Below are positions 24,329-33,371 of a stretch of DNA of 64,000 nt, piece after piece. A model generated the notes under the pieces. The model searched no databases. It was not told where the DNA came from and worked only from the letters and a program-made list of their open reading frames with translations. The translations under genes were made by a program, and so were the position numbers. How positions within the stretch are numbered: the stretch's first letter is position 1; every line of letters begins with the position of its first letter. The stretch is from CBDFKQ01 sp965248855 (lineage in GTDB: Bacteria; Bacteroidota; Bacteroidia; Cytophagales; 172606-1): contig CBDFKQ010000012.1 of NCBI GenBank assembly GCA_965248855.1, forward strand, positions 434,001-498,000, written 5' to 3'.

Positions 24329-24901
24329 ATGGAAGAAAATGATTATCGGCCGATAAGTTATTCAAGAACTACTTTCACGGAATTGATGATTCCATCTTAT
24401 GCTAATTTTGGAGGGAAAATACATGGGGGTATTTTACTTTCATTAATGGATAAAGTAGCTTATGCTTGTGCAAGCCGGCATACGGGAATGTATTGTGTAA
24501 CCGTTTCGGTAGATGAAGTAGAATTTAAAGCACCTGTGGAGGTCGGAGATATTGTTACACTTCAGGCTTCTATCAATTATGTTGGCAGAACATCTTTGGT
24601 AATTGGTATAAGGGTAGTTGCCGAAGATGTTAAAAATAGAATAGACAGGCATACCAACACATCATATTTTACTATGGTGGCAAAAGATAATGACAATAAA
24701 CCTGTCCCTGTACCGGGTTTAATTCTGGAAACTCCTGATGATGTAAGACGTTTCTTGGAAGCAATTAAAAGAAAAGCTTTGAAAAAATCATATAAAGAAG
24801 AATTAGATAATGCCAAAACAAGCCTTACTTTAGCTCAGGAAATTCATTTTTTAAATGAAGAAAGATGTTTAATAAGTGGTGATATTTTAAAATTAATGTA
24901 A
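24329..24901 (+). CDS. Acyl-CoA thioesterase (hotdog fold, YciA/BACH type)
   Basis: 190 residues. The hotdog domain begins with SRTTFTELMIPSYANFGGKI and continues HGGILLSLMDKVAYACASRH, the helix that lines the CoA site in YciA/BACH-type thioesterases. VSVDEVEFKAPVEVGDIVTL and VAEDVKNR follow. It hydrolyses acyl-CoA to fatty acid and CoA; chain-length preference is not visible. A C-terminal helical tail of about 40 residues is added. It lies 57 bases before a second hotdog protein on the same strand, probably one transcript. Confidence 0.88.
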   Translation: MEENDYRPISYSRTTFTELMIPSYANFGGKIHGGILLSLMDKVAYACASRHTGMYCVTVSVDEVEFKAPVEVGDIVTLQASINYVGRTSLVIGIRVVAEDVKNRIDRHTNTSYFTMVAKDNDNKPVPVPGLILETPDDVRRFLEAIKRKALKKSYKEELDNAKTSLTLAQEIHFLNEERCLISGDILKLM

Positions 24902-24958
24902 AAGAAATTTTATATCGTTATATCAATATCGTTTTATTGATAATTTATTTTCAAAATT

Positions 24959-25471
24959 ATGTTTGTAAGAGAACCCGATAGAATTTATCCGACTGAAACA
25001 GAATCAAGAGTGATGATAAGGTTTCAGGATTGCGATCCGCTTCAACACCTGAACAATTCAAAATATTTTGATTATTTTTTTAATGCCAGAGAAGATCAGT
25101 TGGCAAAACTTTATAATTTCAATCTTGGTCAACTTTACAGAGAGTTCAACACGGCCTGGGTTGCTTACCAACACCAAATCGCTTATATAAAACCTGCTTA
25201 TTTTAGCGAATGGGTAAGAATAAACTCCAGAGTTATTTTTTATGATTTGGACACAATAGTTGTTGAATATTATATGACCGATGATCAAAAAAAACATTTG
25301 AAAACAGTTTTTTGGTCAACCTTAAAATATGTAAATGCCCTTACGGGGAAACGTGAAGCCCATCATCCTGCGGTTTTAGATTTTTTAGGAACCATTTTGC
25401 ACCCGGATATTAAATTTGAAGAATTAAACTTCAACAATAGGATTAAAGAAATTAAACAAGAAGCATTATAA
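24959..25471 (+). CDS. Thioesterase, 4-hydroxybenzoyl-CoA/YbgC-like hotdog protein
   Basis: 170 residues. The N-terminal RFQDCDPLQHLNNSKYFDYF matches the catalytic Asp block of 4HBT-type thioesterases (D-x-D/L-x-H-x-N). AWVAYQHQIAYIKPAYFSEW and VRINSRVIFYDLDTIVVEYY supply the following strands. It probably acts on acyl-CoA or acyl-ACP. Together with the preceding thioesterase it suggests a small lipid-turnover unit. Confidence 0.86.
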   Translation: MFVREPDRIYPTETESRVMIRFQDCDPLQHLNNSKYFDYFFNAREDQLAKLYNFNLGQLYREFNTAWVAYQHQIAYIKPAYFSEWVRINSRVIFYDLDTIVVEYYMTDDQKKHLKTVFWSTLKYVNALTGKREAHHPAVLDFLGTILHPDIKFEELNFNNRIKEIKQEAL

Positions 25472-25570
25472 TAAGATAAGATAAAACCCACATATTAACC
25501 CTAATAGATAAGGATACTGTGTGGATTTTTATTGCAAAACAAAAGCATTTATTTTATTATTTGTAAACTC

Positions 25571-26569
25571 TTATACGAATGAATTCTTTTTTTCAAACAA
25601 CAAATAAATCCAAACACCTGCTCCGCCAATTAAATAAAACAGGGTTTGAAAACCATGAATAATCATTGCCAGCGCAAAACCAAAATGTGAGGCAACACCA
25701 AAATATATTAATGTTTGCGTAATTAAAAAATGGTAAGCTCCAAAACCTCCTCCCTGTATCGGAACGGATTTTCCTAAACCTCCCACAACCAATAAAGTAA
25801 AACCTGCTTCCCAACTCAGTAGAGATGTAGCTTTTAATGCCGGGAACCAACAATAGGTCATAAAAAAATATCCAAGCCAAATTAAAATGGTATATAAAAC
25901 AAATAAATTTTTATTTTTAAAAATGGTAAAACTAAAAATACCGGCTTTCACCTCATAATAGACTTGAATACATTTCTCAAAAAATAAAATATTTTTATAT
26001 TTTTTTAAAATCCAAAAAAATAATATTGAAATAACGATAATCAATAAGCCGAACAGTAAAATAATCTTTACCGCATCGGCAATTAATATATTTTGAACCG
26101 GGGAAATTATAAATTTTCGAAAAATGGCTTCAAACGCAGCATGTTGAAAGAAGAAAACGCAAATGATAAGGATGAATAAACAAAAAATATCTATTAGCCT
26201 TTCAGTAAATACAGTTCCAATTGAAATATTGACAGGTACTTTGTTTTGTTGCTTTAGTACAACACATCTGGATATTTCTCCCAAGCGAGGCACACCCAAA
26301 TTAACAAAATAACCAAATATTATTGCTAAAAATGCGTTTTTTACAGAAATTTCGTACCCAAGCGGTTCGAAAAGTAGTTTCCAGCGCAAGGCTCTGAAAA
26401 TATGATTAACAACGGTGATAAAAAATATTAAAATGGCCCAAGAATAATCTGCGAGATAAATTTGCTTTAGTATTTCCGAAAAATCTTGATTTTTCAGGGC
26501 AATCCAAAACATAAAAACTCCAATCATTACAAATAAAAAATAGAAAACGGGTTTTTTATTTAATTTCAT
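25571..26569 (-). CDS. Lysylphosphatidylglycerol synthase TM/flippase-like protein, copy 2
   Basis: 332 residues with eight or so membrane segments, matching the UPF0104/LPG-synthase transmembrane family (PF03706). Key features: the segment LRWKLLFEPLGYEISVKNAF and the loop IIFGYFVNLGVPRLGEISRC, followed by GTVFTERLIDIFCLFILIIC. Proteins of this type without a synthase domain are thought to move lipids or lipid-linked sugars across the inner membrane. It lies 10 bases after a paralogue on the same strand. Confidence 0.87.
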   Translation of the reverse strand: MKLNKKPVFYFLFVMIGVFMFWIALKNQDFSEILKQIYLADYSWAILIFFITVVNHIFRALRWKLLFEPLGYEISVKNAFLAIIFGYFVNLGVPRLGEISRCVVLKQQNKVPVNISIGTVFTERLIDIFCLFILIICVFFFQHAAFEAIFRKFIISPVQNILIADAVKIILLFGLLIIVISILFFWILKKYKNILFFEKCIQVYYEVKAGIFSFTIFKNKNLFVLYTILIWLGYFFMTYCWFPALKATSLLSWEAGFTLLVVGGLGKSVPIQGGGFGAYHFLITQTLIYFGVASHFGFALAMIIHGFQTLFYLIGGAGVWIYLLFEKKNSFV

Positions 26570-26579
26570 AAAACCTTTT

Positions 26580-27620
26580 CTATTTAGTTTCGGTAACGAT
26601 CAAATCCTTTGCCTTTTTATTTTGCTTCAATAAAATTAATCCATAAATAATGGTGCATGTAATTCCAACAGAAAATAATAAAATCATTTGCGATGTATGC
26701 ATAAACGTAGCCAACACAATCCCATCGCGCTCCGATAAACCATAAAAAACCAATGCTTCGCCCACCAAAGCATGAAAAGTACCAAACCCTCCCTGCACAG
26801 GTGCTGCCATAGCAAAGGTGCCGACAATAAAAATTACAAATGCTGCTCTCCAACCCAGCTCTGCTGTTTGAGGCAATGCAAAAAGCAAAACATAAGCGGA
26901 TAGATAATACATGGCCCAAATAAGAAGTGTAGAAACAATAAATGCACCTTTCTTTTCAAGTTTGGCAACACTCAAAACTCCTTTCCAAATACCTTTAATA
27001 AAATTGCCGGTTTTTATTACAAATGGCATGGCTAAAAGTTTATGGCGTAAAAAATATAAAATGAGAAAAATAACTATAAAAGCTAGAGCAATGGATACAA
27101 GAAGGTAGGGTTGCTTCTCTATTAATGATTGATAACCGCTAACCTTATCTTTAAATAAACGATTGATAAAAAAATCATTTACTTTATCAAATTCAAGAAA
27201 AAAAGTAAAAGCCGTAACCAACAATAACATAATAAGGTCGAAAACCCGTTCAGCTACTACAGTACCTACTCCGGCTTCTATCGGTACGTTATCTGTAGTT
27301 CGCAAAACACCACAACGGGCTACTTCGCCAATGCGGGGTAATGCAAAATTTGCAAAATAACCAATCATTACAGCTAAAAAACCATTTTGCGTTTTAGGAT
27401 TATAACCAAGCGGTTGAAGCAATAATTTCCATCTGTACCCTCTGCTCCAATGTGCTATTAATGCAAAAAAACTTGACAGTAAAAACCATCTGTAATCGGC
27501 CTTTTTAAAAGTAGCCACAATATCATCCATACTTACTTTTGTTAAAAGATATTTAACCAAAAGAAAAGCAAAAATTAAAGGCAGTGTATATTTAATAACG
27601 GTAATGATATTTTTTTTCAT
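26580..27620 (-). CDS. Lysylphosphatidylglycerol synthase TM/flippase-like protein, copy 1
   Basis: 346 residues of the same family as the next gene: RGYRWKLLLQPLGYNPKTQN, VMIGYFANFALPRIGEVARC, GTVVAERVFDLIMLLL and AAPVQGGFGTFHALVGEALV align with its neighbour. The pair arose by tandem duplication and is probably cotranscribed. panD lies upstream on the same strand across a 70-base gap. Role as a lipid transporter is inferred from family. Confidence 0.87.
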   Translation of the reverse strand: MKKNIITVIKYTLPLIFAFLLVKYLLTKVSMDDIVATFKKADYRWFLLSSFFALIAHWSRGYRWKLLLQPLGYNPKTQNGFLAVMIGYFANFALPRIGEVARCGVLRTTDNVPIEAGVGTVVAERVFDLIMLLLVTAFTFFLEFDKVNDFFINRLFKDKVSGYQSLIEKQPYLLVSIALAFIVIFLILYFLRHKLLAMPFVIKTGNFIKGIWKGVLSVAKLEKKGAFIVSTLLIWAMYYLSAYVLLFALPQTAELGWRAAFVIFIVGTFAMAAPVQGGFGTFHALVGEALVFYGLSERDGIVLATFMHTSQMILLFSVGITCTIIYGLILLKQNKKAKDLIVTETK

Positions 27621-27690
27621 GCCTTAAATTCAAAAGATTTAATAAGAGGGCTTAATGTAAAAAAGAGTGGATCTTATTGCGTTTGTTGAT

Positions 27691-28038
27691 TTAAATAATA
27701 TGGTTGTTTGAATCGGGGAAAACAACTGTTGGTTTATAACTTTTGGCTTCTTCAGGGCTCATTAAAGCATAAGCCATTATAATTACAATATCTCCCACTT
27801 GCACCATACGCGCAGCTGCGCCATTTAAACAAATCTTTCCTGATCCTCTTTCACCTTTAATGGCATAAGTTTCAAATCGTTCACCATTGTTTATATCTAC
27901 AATTTGTACCTTTTCGTTTTCTAAAATACCGGCGGCATCCAATAAAATTTCATCAATGGTTACACTTCCCACATAATTCAAATTAGCTTCAGTTACCTTA
28001 GCCCGATGAATTTTAGATTTTAATAAAGTCAAAAACAT
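27691..28038 (-). CDS. panD: Aspartate 1-decarboxylase precursor
   Basis: 115 residues. The pyruvoyl enzyme makes beta-alanine from aspartate for pantothenate and CoA. The self-cleavage site is Gly24-Ser25 in NYVGSVTIDE, where Ser25 becomes the pyruvoyl group; Lys9 in SKIHRAKVTEANL and NGAAARMVQVGDIVIIMAYA are the other family blocks. panB and panC are not nearby. Confidence 0.95.
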   Translation of the reverse strand: MFLTLLKSKIHRAKVTEANLNYVGSVTIDEILLDAAGILENEKVQIVDINNGERFETYAIKGERGSGKICLNGAAARMVQVGDIVIIMAYALMSPEEAKSYKPTVVFPDSNNHII

Positions 28039-28176
28039 TTCTTTTCTTATTTATAATATTGGAAAATAATTTTCCGGTTATTTTATTAACAATGCAAAGT
28101 TATGGTATTTGATTATAATCTTAAAATATTTGTAAGAAGCGGAAGTTAAAGGAAGGGATAATTATTAAAATTAAAC

Positions 28177-28216
28177 TAAAAAAACCTCCTGAAATATATC
28201 GGGAGGTTTTTTTTAA
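28177..28216 (-). terminator. Terminator downstream of the GDSL lipoprotein gene
   Basis: AAAAAACCTCC pairs with GGAGGTTTTTT around GAAATATATC-type loop sequence just downstream (minus direction) of the stop at 28235, with an A-run at the left that is a U-tract in the transcript. Confidence 0.88.
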
Positions 28217-28234
28217 AGGTTAGAGAGGTATTAA

Positions 28235-29656
28235 TTATGGAAATTTCACTCCTCTGTACTGCGAAACCGACACAAAAGGAATGTTTGATTGATATGTTGT
28301 ATTTATTGCTTTAATATATTCATTAGCCACAATAGCATAACCTGCAGGTGTTAAATGCACACCATCTAAAGAAAATAAATTGCCTGAAATGAAAGCTGAT
28401 GAATAAGTAGCGCCATTAAATGGTTGTGGTTGTTTAAATGACTTTAATAGTGCATTTGCATCCATAAAAGCTAAACTTTTTGATTGGCCGATAGCCAATA
28501 TGGCTTGATTATATGCTTGTATGGTACTTTTAACAACTGTTGCTTCATCTTTATCAAGCACCTCTGAATTTTTAAGAGGGTTTAATGGATGAAAACCATG
28601 AGGAAATCCACTCCCGTCAGGCTTTCCTATATTCGGTTGGGCAGTTAATAAAATATAATCGGAAACATCTATAACCCTTGGAACTCCGTTTGTTCCATCA
28701 GCATTTCCTGTCATAACATAAATTTGAACAGGTTTGCCAACAGCTGCCTGGATGCTGTTAATGGTAACTGTTGTAAAAAATGGCACGTCAGTAACATCTG
28801 GAATGCTTGCAACTACTCCCTTGGCTCCATTCGCTGTCATCGTATTTATTAATAATCCATACAATAAAGGAAACTTATCAATTGGTGTTATTAAAATTTG
28901 TCCTCCTAAACCTGCTCCCCCACCTGAACCTGCAAATTGTAAAATATCATTATTCCCTAACCACGAAGAGAAAAAAGTAGGTTTTGTTGAAGCTGCAAAT
29001 GCAAGATAAGGAGTATTTTTAAAACCTGTTGGTAATAATCTGTCATAAAACGGATTATAATCATTAATATAATAGAGTGCACTATCAGGACGTGCAGGGT
29101 TATAATCATCAATAGCATATGATTTTGATATTATATCAGAAAGTCTAATTCCTGGAATACCTAGGTTATTAGACTGATTTGCGAAACCATTGGTAAATTT
29201 TATTGTTTTGTAATAATTAGGATTCGTTGGACTAACCGGACCGCCAGATATAAAAGTGATTAATCCTTTAAGGTTACTGGGAGAAGTTGCTGCTAAATTA
29301 GAAGTTTGAAAACCTATACTAGGATTACCTTTTGCATCAAAACCATTTAAAGTTAAATAACCTAATCCGCTTTTTTCAGCATCAGTAAAAAATGGAGTCA
29401 TAAAATTGCCACCTCCAACTACTTTAAATTGCATAGCAAGCATTTCAGGATAAGAATTTTGTTGACCTTCTACATAAAGACCATTATCCGCAAAACCGGC
29501 AGTTAAAGAATTTCCAACAGCTACATATTTTGTAAAATCCGCATTGCCTTTACTTGGAGCAGTAACCGGTTCATTAAGTTTGGGTGCGCAGGAAGAGATA
29601 CTTAATCCTACTAACACTACCAAAAGTGATGTTTTATATAAAAAATTTGTTTTCAT
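28235..29656 (-). CDS. Secreted SGNH/GDSL-hydrolase-like lipoprotein
   Basis: 473 residues. A lipoprotein signal with lipobox ISSC is near residue 23. The SGNH domain begins YVAVGNSLTAGFADNGLYVE with the nucleophile Ser in the G-N-S-L block and ends with the Asp-His pair in SLDGVHLTPAGYAIVANEYI. SSWLGNNDILQFAG is the block with Asn/Gly, and SIPDVTDVPFFTT lies in the middle. The family hydrolyses esters on lipids or acetylated sugars at the cell surface. It lies 28 bases after a FadL-like porin gene on the same strand, and this pair (porin plus GDSL lipoprotein) is a common Bacteroidota arrangement. The start is well fixed by the signal. Confidence 0.87.
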   Translation of the reverse strand: MKTNFLYKTSLLVVLVGLSISSCAPKLNEPVTAPSKGNADFTKYVAVGNSLTAGFADNGLYVEGQQNSYPEMLAMQFKVVGGGNFMTPFFTDAEKSGLGYLTLNGFDAKGNPSIGFQTSNLAATSPSNLKGLITFISGGPVSPTNPNYYKTIKFTNGFANQSNNLGIPGIRLSDIISKSYAIDDYNPARPDSALYYINDYNPFYDRLLPTGFKNTPYLAFAASTKPTFFSSWLGNNDILQFAGSGGGAGLGGQILITPIDKFPLLYGLLINTMTANGAKGVVASIPDVTDVPFFTTVTINSIQAAVGKPVQIYVMTGNADGTNGVPRVIDVSDYILLTAQPNIGKPDGSGFPHGFHPLNPLKNSEVLDKDEATVVKSTIQAYNQAILAIGQSKSLAFMDANALLKSFKQPQPFNGATYSSAFISGNLFSLDGVHLTPAGYAIVANEYIKAINTTYQSNIPFVSVSQYRGVKFP

Positions 29657-29683
29657 ATTGATGAAAAATTAAATGTTCAATTT

Positions 29684-30907
29684 TTAGAAATTGTAAGTAA
29701 CAGATAAACCGGGAATGAAAACATAGGTTTTATATGTTCCATTTAAACCCGTATTTATATTAGTCTGCTTTCTTTTTTTAAGATCGGCAAAAAGAAAAGA
29801 GGCGTCGATATTAAAATGGTCAGATATTTTATATCCTAAACCGGCAGCAAACTCAACTCTATCCGCATCGGGTACATCGGGAGAAACATATCCATCCTTT
29901 ATAGGTGTTTTCCCATAACTCAATCCTAACCTTGCCGCAAAAGCGTCCGTCACCTTGTATTGACCACCCAATCTAAAATTAAAAGAATTTTCATAGTTTC
30001 TGGGTTCTTTTGTAAATTGTAATTGACTCGTTGCCGTTTTATCATACGTAAAAAGCAAAGTATCATAAGCTTTCCAACCGGTATAATTAATATCAAAAGC
30101 TAATGTTAATTTTTCGGTAGCATGATATCCAAAACCAAGACTGATAATAGATGCAAGGGGAATTGTTGAACTAAATTTATTTGGGAAGTTAGGAGATATC
30201 GAAGCAGGGACGTTAAAAGTAGCATCGCCATTTGTTACTTTAGCATCAACCCTTGAATGATATGTTAAACCAACCGAAAACTTTTCAACAGGTTGAAAAT
30301 AAATTCCAATATTATATCCAAACCCATGGCCATGGCCTTTTAATTGTGCATCAAAATCTTGTTGTCCGTTAGAATCGGTATATCGTAAAGATTTTTTCAA
30401 AGTAACATTCCCTATTCCATAAACCAGCCCAACACCAATACCCAACTTATCGCTGATTTTAAAACTTACAGTTGGTTGAAAGTAAATTACTTTTAAATCC
30501 AAAGATTGCAAAGCCTTTTTACCGGGCCAATTGCTGCCCCAACTTATTAAACCGCCATAAGGAGTGTAAGCTCCCAAACCAAATTTAAATCGGCTTCCTT
30601 CAGGACCCCAAACTGCATATCCCTGAAAAGGTGTCGCGATTTGGCTTGAATTATTATATTGTGTATTGCTTCCATTCTCTACAAATGTTGATTTTAAAAA
30701 CAATGGACTTATCCCCGCCGAAACTCCGTTTTTTGCGAGCATCGACATTGCTCCGGGATTATAATATACGCTGGCAACATCCATTTTTAAACCTGTGCCT
30801 GCTCCACCCATACCTATTTGCTTTTGGCCATGTAGGTTTACCTGAAAACCTTGGGCACTTGCCAGTAATGGGCATAGCACTAAAATAAAAAGAAAAACTT
30901 TTTTCAT
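29684..30907 (-). CDS. Outer membrane transport protein, OMPP1/FadL/TodX family
   Basis: About 407 residues. A signal peptide starting MKKVFLFILVLCPLLASAQ (the open frame has two extra codons at 30913) precedes the mature start GFQVNLHGQKQIGMGGAGTG, the usual N-terminal plug of FadL-type barrels. Repeating amphipathic strands follow to a C-terminal aromatic strand (FIPGLSVTYNF), the membrane-insertion signal. These barrels pass long-chain fatty acids or hydrophobic compounds. The neighbouring GDSL lipoprotein gene could supply released fatty acids. Confidence 0.9.
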   Translation of the reverse strand: MKKVFLFILVLCPLLASAQGFQVNLHGQKQIGMGGAGTGLKMDVASVYYNPGAMSMLAKNGVSAGISPLFLKSTFVENGSNTQYNNSSQIATPFQGYAVWGPEGSRFKFGLGAYTPYGGLISWGSNWPGKKALQSLDLKVIYFQPTVSFKISDKLGIGVGLVYGIGNVTLKKSLRYTDSNGQQDFDAQLKGHGHGFGYNIGIYFQPVEKFSVGLTYHSRVDAKVTNGDATFNVPASISPNFPNKFSSTIPLASIISLGFGYHATEKLTLAFDINYTGWKAYDTLLFTYDKTATSQLQFTKEPRNYENSFNFRLGGQYKVTDAFAARLGLSYGKTPIKDGYVSPDVPDADRVEFAAGLGYKISDHFNIDASFLFADLKKRKQTNINTGLNGTYKTYVFIPGLSVTYNF

Positions 30908-31143
30908 GTGCAATTGATTTATTTAAGCTATTTTTTAATTGATGATAAACAAAGGTAAAATATTTTAGAAATAATCTAAGAAAAGTTGTGAAAAAAATTA
31001 TGCTAGCATACTATTATTTAAAAAAAGCTTATTTAATCGTAAAAAGGCATCATTACGAAAACTAAATTTAATCAACAGTATTTATTTTGGAGAGCAGTGA
31101 TATTAAAGAATACATTTTATTTAAAAAGAAAGCCGATTAAATA

Positions 31144-31866
31144 TTAACCGATTGCTTTTTGCAATTCATCCAGCTTTATTTTCTTCTCATAATACGCCCG
31201 CCCAAACATTACTCCAAAAACACCTATCTCCTGTAATTTTAAAATATCATCGATAGAACTCACGCCCCCACTCGCAATTAGTTTTATTCTGGGGAATTTT
31301 TCCATAATAGTTTTATATAATTCAAACGGTGGCCCTGCCATCCCGCCATCTTTTGATACGTCGGTACATTTTACATATTTAATGCCTCTTTCATAAAAAA
31401 AATCGATATGAGATATTAAATCTATCTCGGTTTTTTTTTGCCAGCCTCCCGTCATAATTTTTCCTTCAATACCATCTGCCACCAGAATAATTTTTTCATT
31501 CCCGTAAGTTACCAGCCACGATGCGAAAAAATCCGGTTTTTGTGCAGCAATCGTTGCTGCTGCCACATAAGTTGCACCGCATTCAAAAGCATTCCGAATA
31601 TCATCTTCAGAGTTAATCCCTCCACTGAAATCTACTTTTAAATCGGTATAGCGAACAATCATTTCCAAAATATTATAATTAACCGCTTCGCCTTGTTTAG
31701 CGCCGTCCAAATCAATTATACTCACGTGTTCTATGCCTTGGTCTTTAAACTCCTGCGCTACTTCTAAAGGATCATTGCCATATACAACCGGGTTTTCGAA
31801 CTTACCCGGAGCCACTTTTACACACTTGCCCTGATAAATAGATATTGTCGGTATAATTTTGATCAT
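31144..31866 (-). CDS. HisA-like TIM-barrel protein lacking the usual first catalytic Asp
   Basis: 240 residues with strong HisA resemblance: GKCVKV near the start, IIDLDGAKQGEAVNY, the phosphate-binding VDFSGGINSEDDIRNAFECG, VADGIEGKIMTGGWQKKTEI, KCTDVSKDGGMAGPPFELY and IASGGVSSIDDILKLQEIG. In true HisA the first strand reads I-P-A-I-D-I with a catalytic Asp; here it is PTISIY, so the Asp is Ser at residue 9. The second catalytic Asp (Asp169 in TDVSKDG) is kept. No other his genes are near. It may be a paralogue with another sugar-phosphate substrate, an inactive relative, or a HisA using another base. Confidence 0.8.
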   Translation of the reverse strand: MIKIIPTISIYQGKCVKVAPGKFENPVVYGNDPLEVAQEFKDQGIEHVSIIDLDGAKQGEAVNYNILEMIVRYTDLKVDFSGGINSEDDIRNAFECGATYVAAATIAAQKPDFFASWLVTYGNEKIILVADGIEGKIMTGGWQKKTEIDLISHIDFFYERGIKYVKCTDVSKDGGMAGPPFELYKTIMEKFPRIKLIASGGVSSIDDILKLQEIGVFGVMFGRAYYEKKIKLDELQKAIG

Positions 31867-32008
31867 GATATGTTGATTAAAAACTTATTTGAGATAAAAA
31901 CCGGAAATTTATTTTTTTAAAATCATTTGAAATTTTATTTACCAAATAAAAAACAAAAACTCAATTTAATTTTCGAATATAATTTTTTTATAAAAGAATA
32001 AAAATAAA

Positions 32009-32045
32009 ATATCAGTTTATCGATATTAGTATATCAATAATTACT
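32009..32045. repeat. Palindromic box, copy P4 (divergent)
   Basis: ATATCAGTTTATCGATATTAGTATATCAATAAT-type sequence (32009-32045) resembles the family consensus in reverse orientation; the right half is degenerate. Confidence 0.45.
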
Positions 32046-32170
32046 TAAAATAAAGTAGCCAACTTACGAATGTTAAACACTAGATATTAAGATTAAAATG
32101 ATTTTGGTTCAAATATGAAATTATTTATGGTTTTTATCTAAAAACTTTATTTAGTTATAAATTAAATTTG

Positions 32171-32192
32171 AATAAATGTTTGGGCTTGCGCT
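32171..32192 (-). repeat. Fragment R6 of the hairpin element (3' end only)
   Basis: AAATGTTTGGGCTTGCG is the reverse complement of the tail of R4 (GCAAGCCCCAAACATTT with one base different). The hairpin part is missing, so this is a truncated relic of the repeat. Confidence 0.5.
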
Positions 32193-32249
32193 TAAATCGA
32201 AATTTGTATTTCAAAAGATGAAATATTTAAATATTTGTTAATTTCGAAG

Positions 32250-33296
32250 ATGATTCATAAAACAAAACACTTTTTAAGAAGGGCATTATTATTAATCGGG
32301 TTATTGCTTTTAATATTAATTGTCCTGCAATATGAATTAATAATATATGGAATAAGGCAAGGGTACGGTCAATTTGAAATTTTATATCATGCGCAACCCA
32401 TTACAGAAGTATTGGTTGATAAAAATTATCCTGATTCTTTAAAACAAAAATTATTATTGGTTGAAGAAATAAAAAAGTTTGCTTTCGATTCATTACAGAT
32501 AAATTACAGTAAAAATTACACTGCCTTTTATAACCAAAAGGGAAAACCGATTTTATGGATCGTAACCGCCTGCGAACCGTATAATTTAAAAGCAAAAGAA
32601 TGGGATTTCCCTTTTGTCGGTAAAGTATCTTATAAGGGTTTTTTTGCAAAAAAGCTTGTTAAAGAAGAAGCTGAAGAATTAAAAAAAGAAGGGTACGATG
32701 TTGATATCGACGAAGTAGCCGGATGGAGTACCCTTGGTTGGTTTAAAGATCCGGTTTTGAGCAGTATGTTGAAAAATAATGAAGGTAATTTGGCAAATTT
32801 ACTTATTCATGAACTTACGCATGGTACCTTATTTATTAAAAACAATGTTGAGTTTAACGAAAACCTGGCTGATTTTGTAGGTGATTATGGAGCAACAAGA
32901 TTTTTACTATATAAATATGGAAAAAACTCTCTCCAATTTAAGGATTATGAAAACAGCAAAACCGATTATAAGCTATTCAGTGAACATATTTTATCCGGAA
33001 CAAAAAAATTGGATAGCCTCTATAAAAACATGAAGCCCGGCCAATCCGTAAAAGAAAAAGATACCCTGAAATATAGATTGATAAAAAAAATAATTACAAG
33101 CATTGATACAGTCTCTTTCGCAAATAATAAATGGAAGAAACGCGCTCATATAAAAAAGCTGCCTAATAATGCTTATTTTATTGATTATATCAGATATAGA
33201 TCTCAACAAAATATTTTTAACAAAGAATTTAAAGAGAGATTTAATTCAAATTTTAAGCTTTATTTTGCATTTTTAAAACAAAAATATCCGATTTAA
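32250..33296 (+). CDS. Predicted aminopeptidase (PF10023 type), membrane-anchored
   Basis: 348 residues from the ATG at 32250 (a TTG five codons upstream at 32235 is less likely). An N-terminal membrane helix (ALLLIGLLLLILIVLQYELI) is followed by the RQGYGQFEIL block, GWSTLGWFKDPVLSSML, and the zinc motif HELTH with the downstream Glu in FNENLADFVGDYG. This set matches the Aminopep/PF10023 family of predicted zinc peptidases. It acts outside the membrane or on its outer face. It is followed after 75 bases by a DUF3108 gene on the same strand; they may be coregulated. Substrate unknown. Confidence 0.83.
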   Translation: MIHKTKHFLRRALLLIGLLLLILIVLQYELIIYGIRQGYGQFEILYHAQPITEVLVDKNYPDSLKQKLLLVEEIKKFAFDSLQINYSKNYTAFYNQKGKPILWIVTACEPYNLKAKEWDFPFVGKVSYKGFFAKKLVKEEAEELKKEGYDVDIDEVAGWSTLGWFKDPVLSSMLKNNEGNLANLLIHELTHGTLFIKNNVEFNENLADFVGDYGATRFLLYKYGKNSLQFKDYENSKTDYKLFSEHILSGTKKLDSLYKNMKPGQSVKEKDTLKYRLIKKIITSIDTVSFANNKWKKRAHIKKLPNNAYFIDYIRYRSQQNIFNKEFKERFNSNFKLYFAFLKQKYPI

Positions 33297-33371
33297 ACTT
33301 TTTTTTAACATTTTTGCCGGTACGACTTTTGAAGCAATTTAAGTAAATACCTTATTTATTTATCCTACAGT

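Larger units (their letters stand above)
31867..32249. other. Intergenic region with repeat fragments
   Basis: 383 bases, very AT-rich, no gene. It holds a divergent palindromic box (P4, 32009-32045) and a short tail fragment of the hairpin element in minus orientation (R6, 32171-32192: AAATGTTTGGGCTTGCG). The rest shows nothing I can support. Confidence 0.6.

Noticed and set aside
24913..24946. Further palindromic box after the first thioesterase gene
   Set aside because: Only ATATCAATATCGTTTTATTG resembles the family; half of the palindrome is absent, so mentioned but not listed.
25486..25532. Possible weak terminator (CCCACA/TGTGGG type) after the second thioesterase gene
   Set aside because: Pairing is short and imperfect, loop is long; not strong enough to list.
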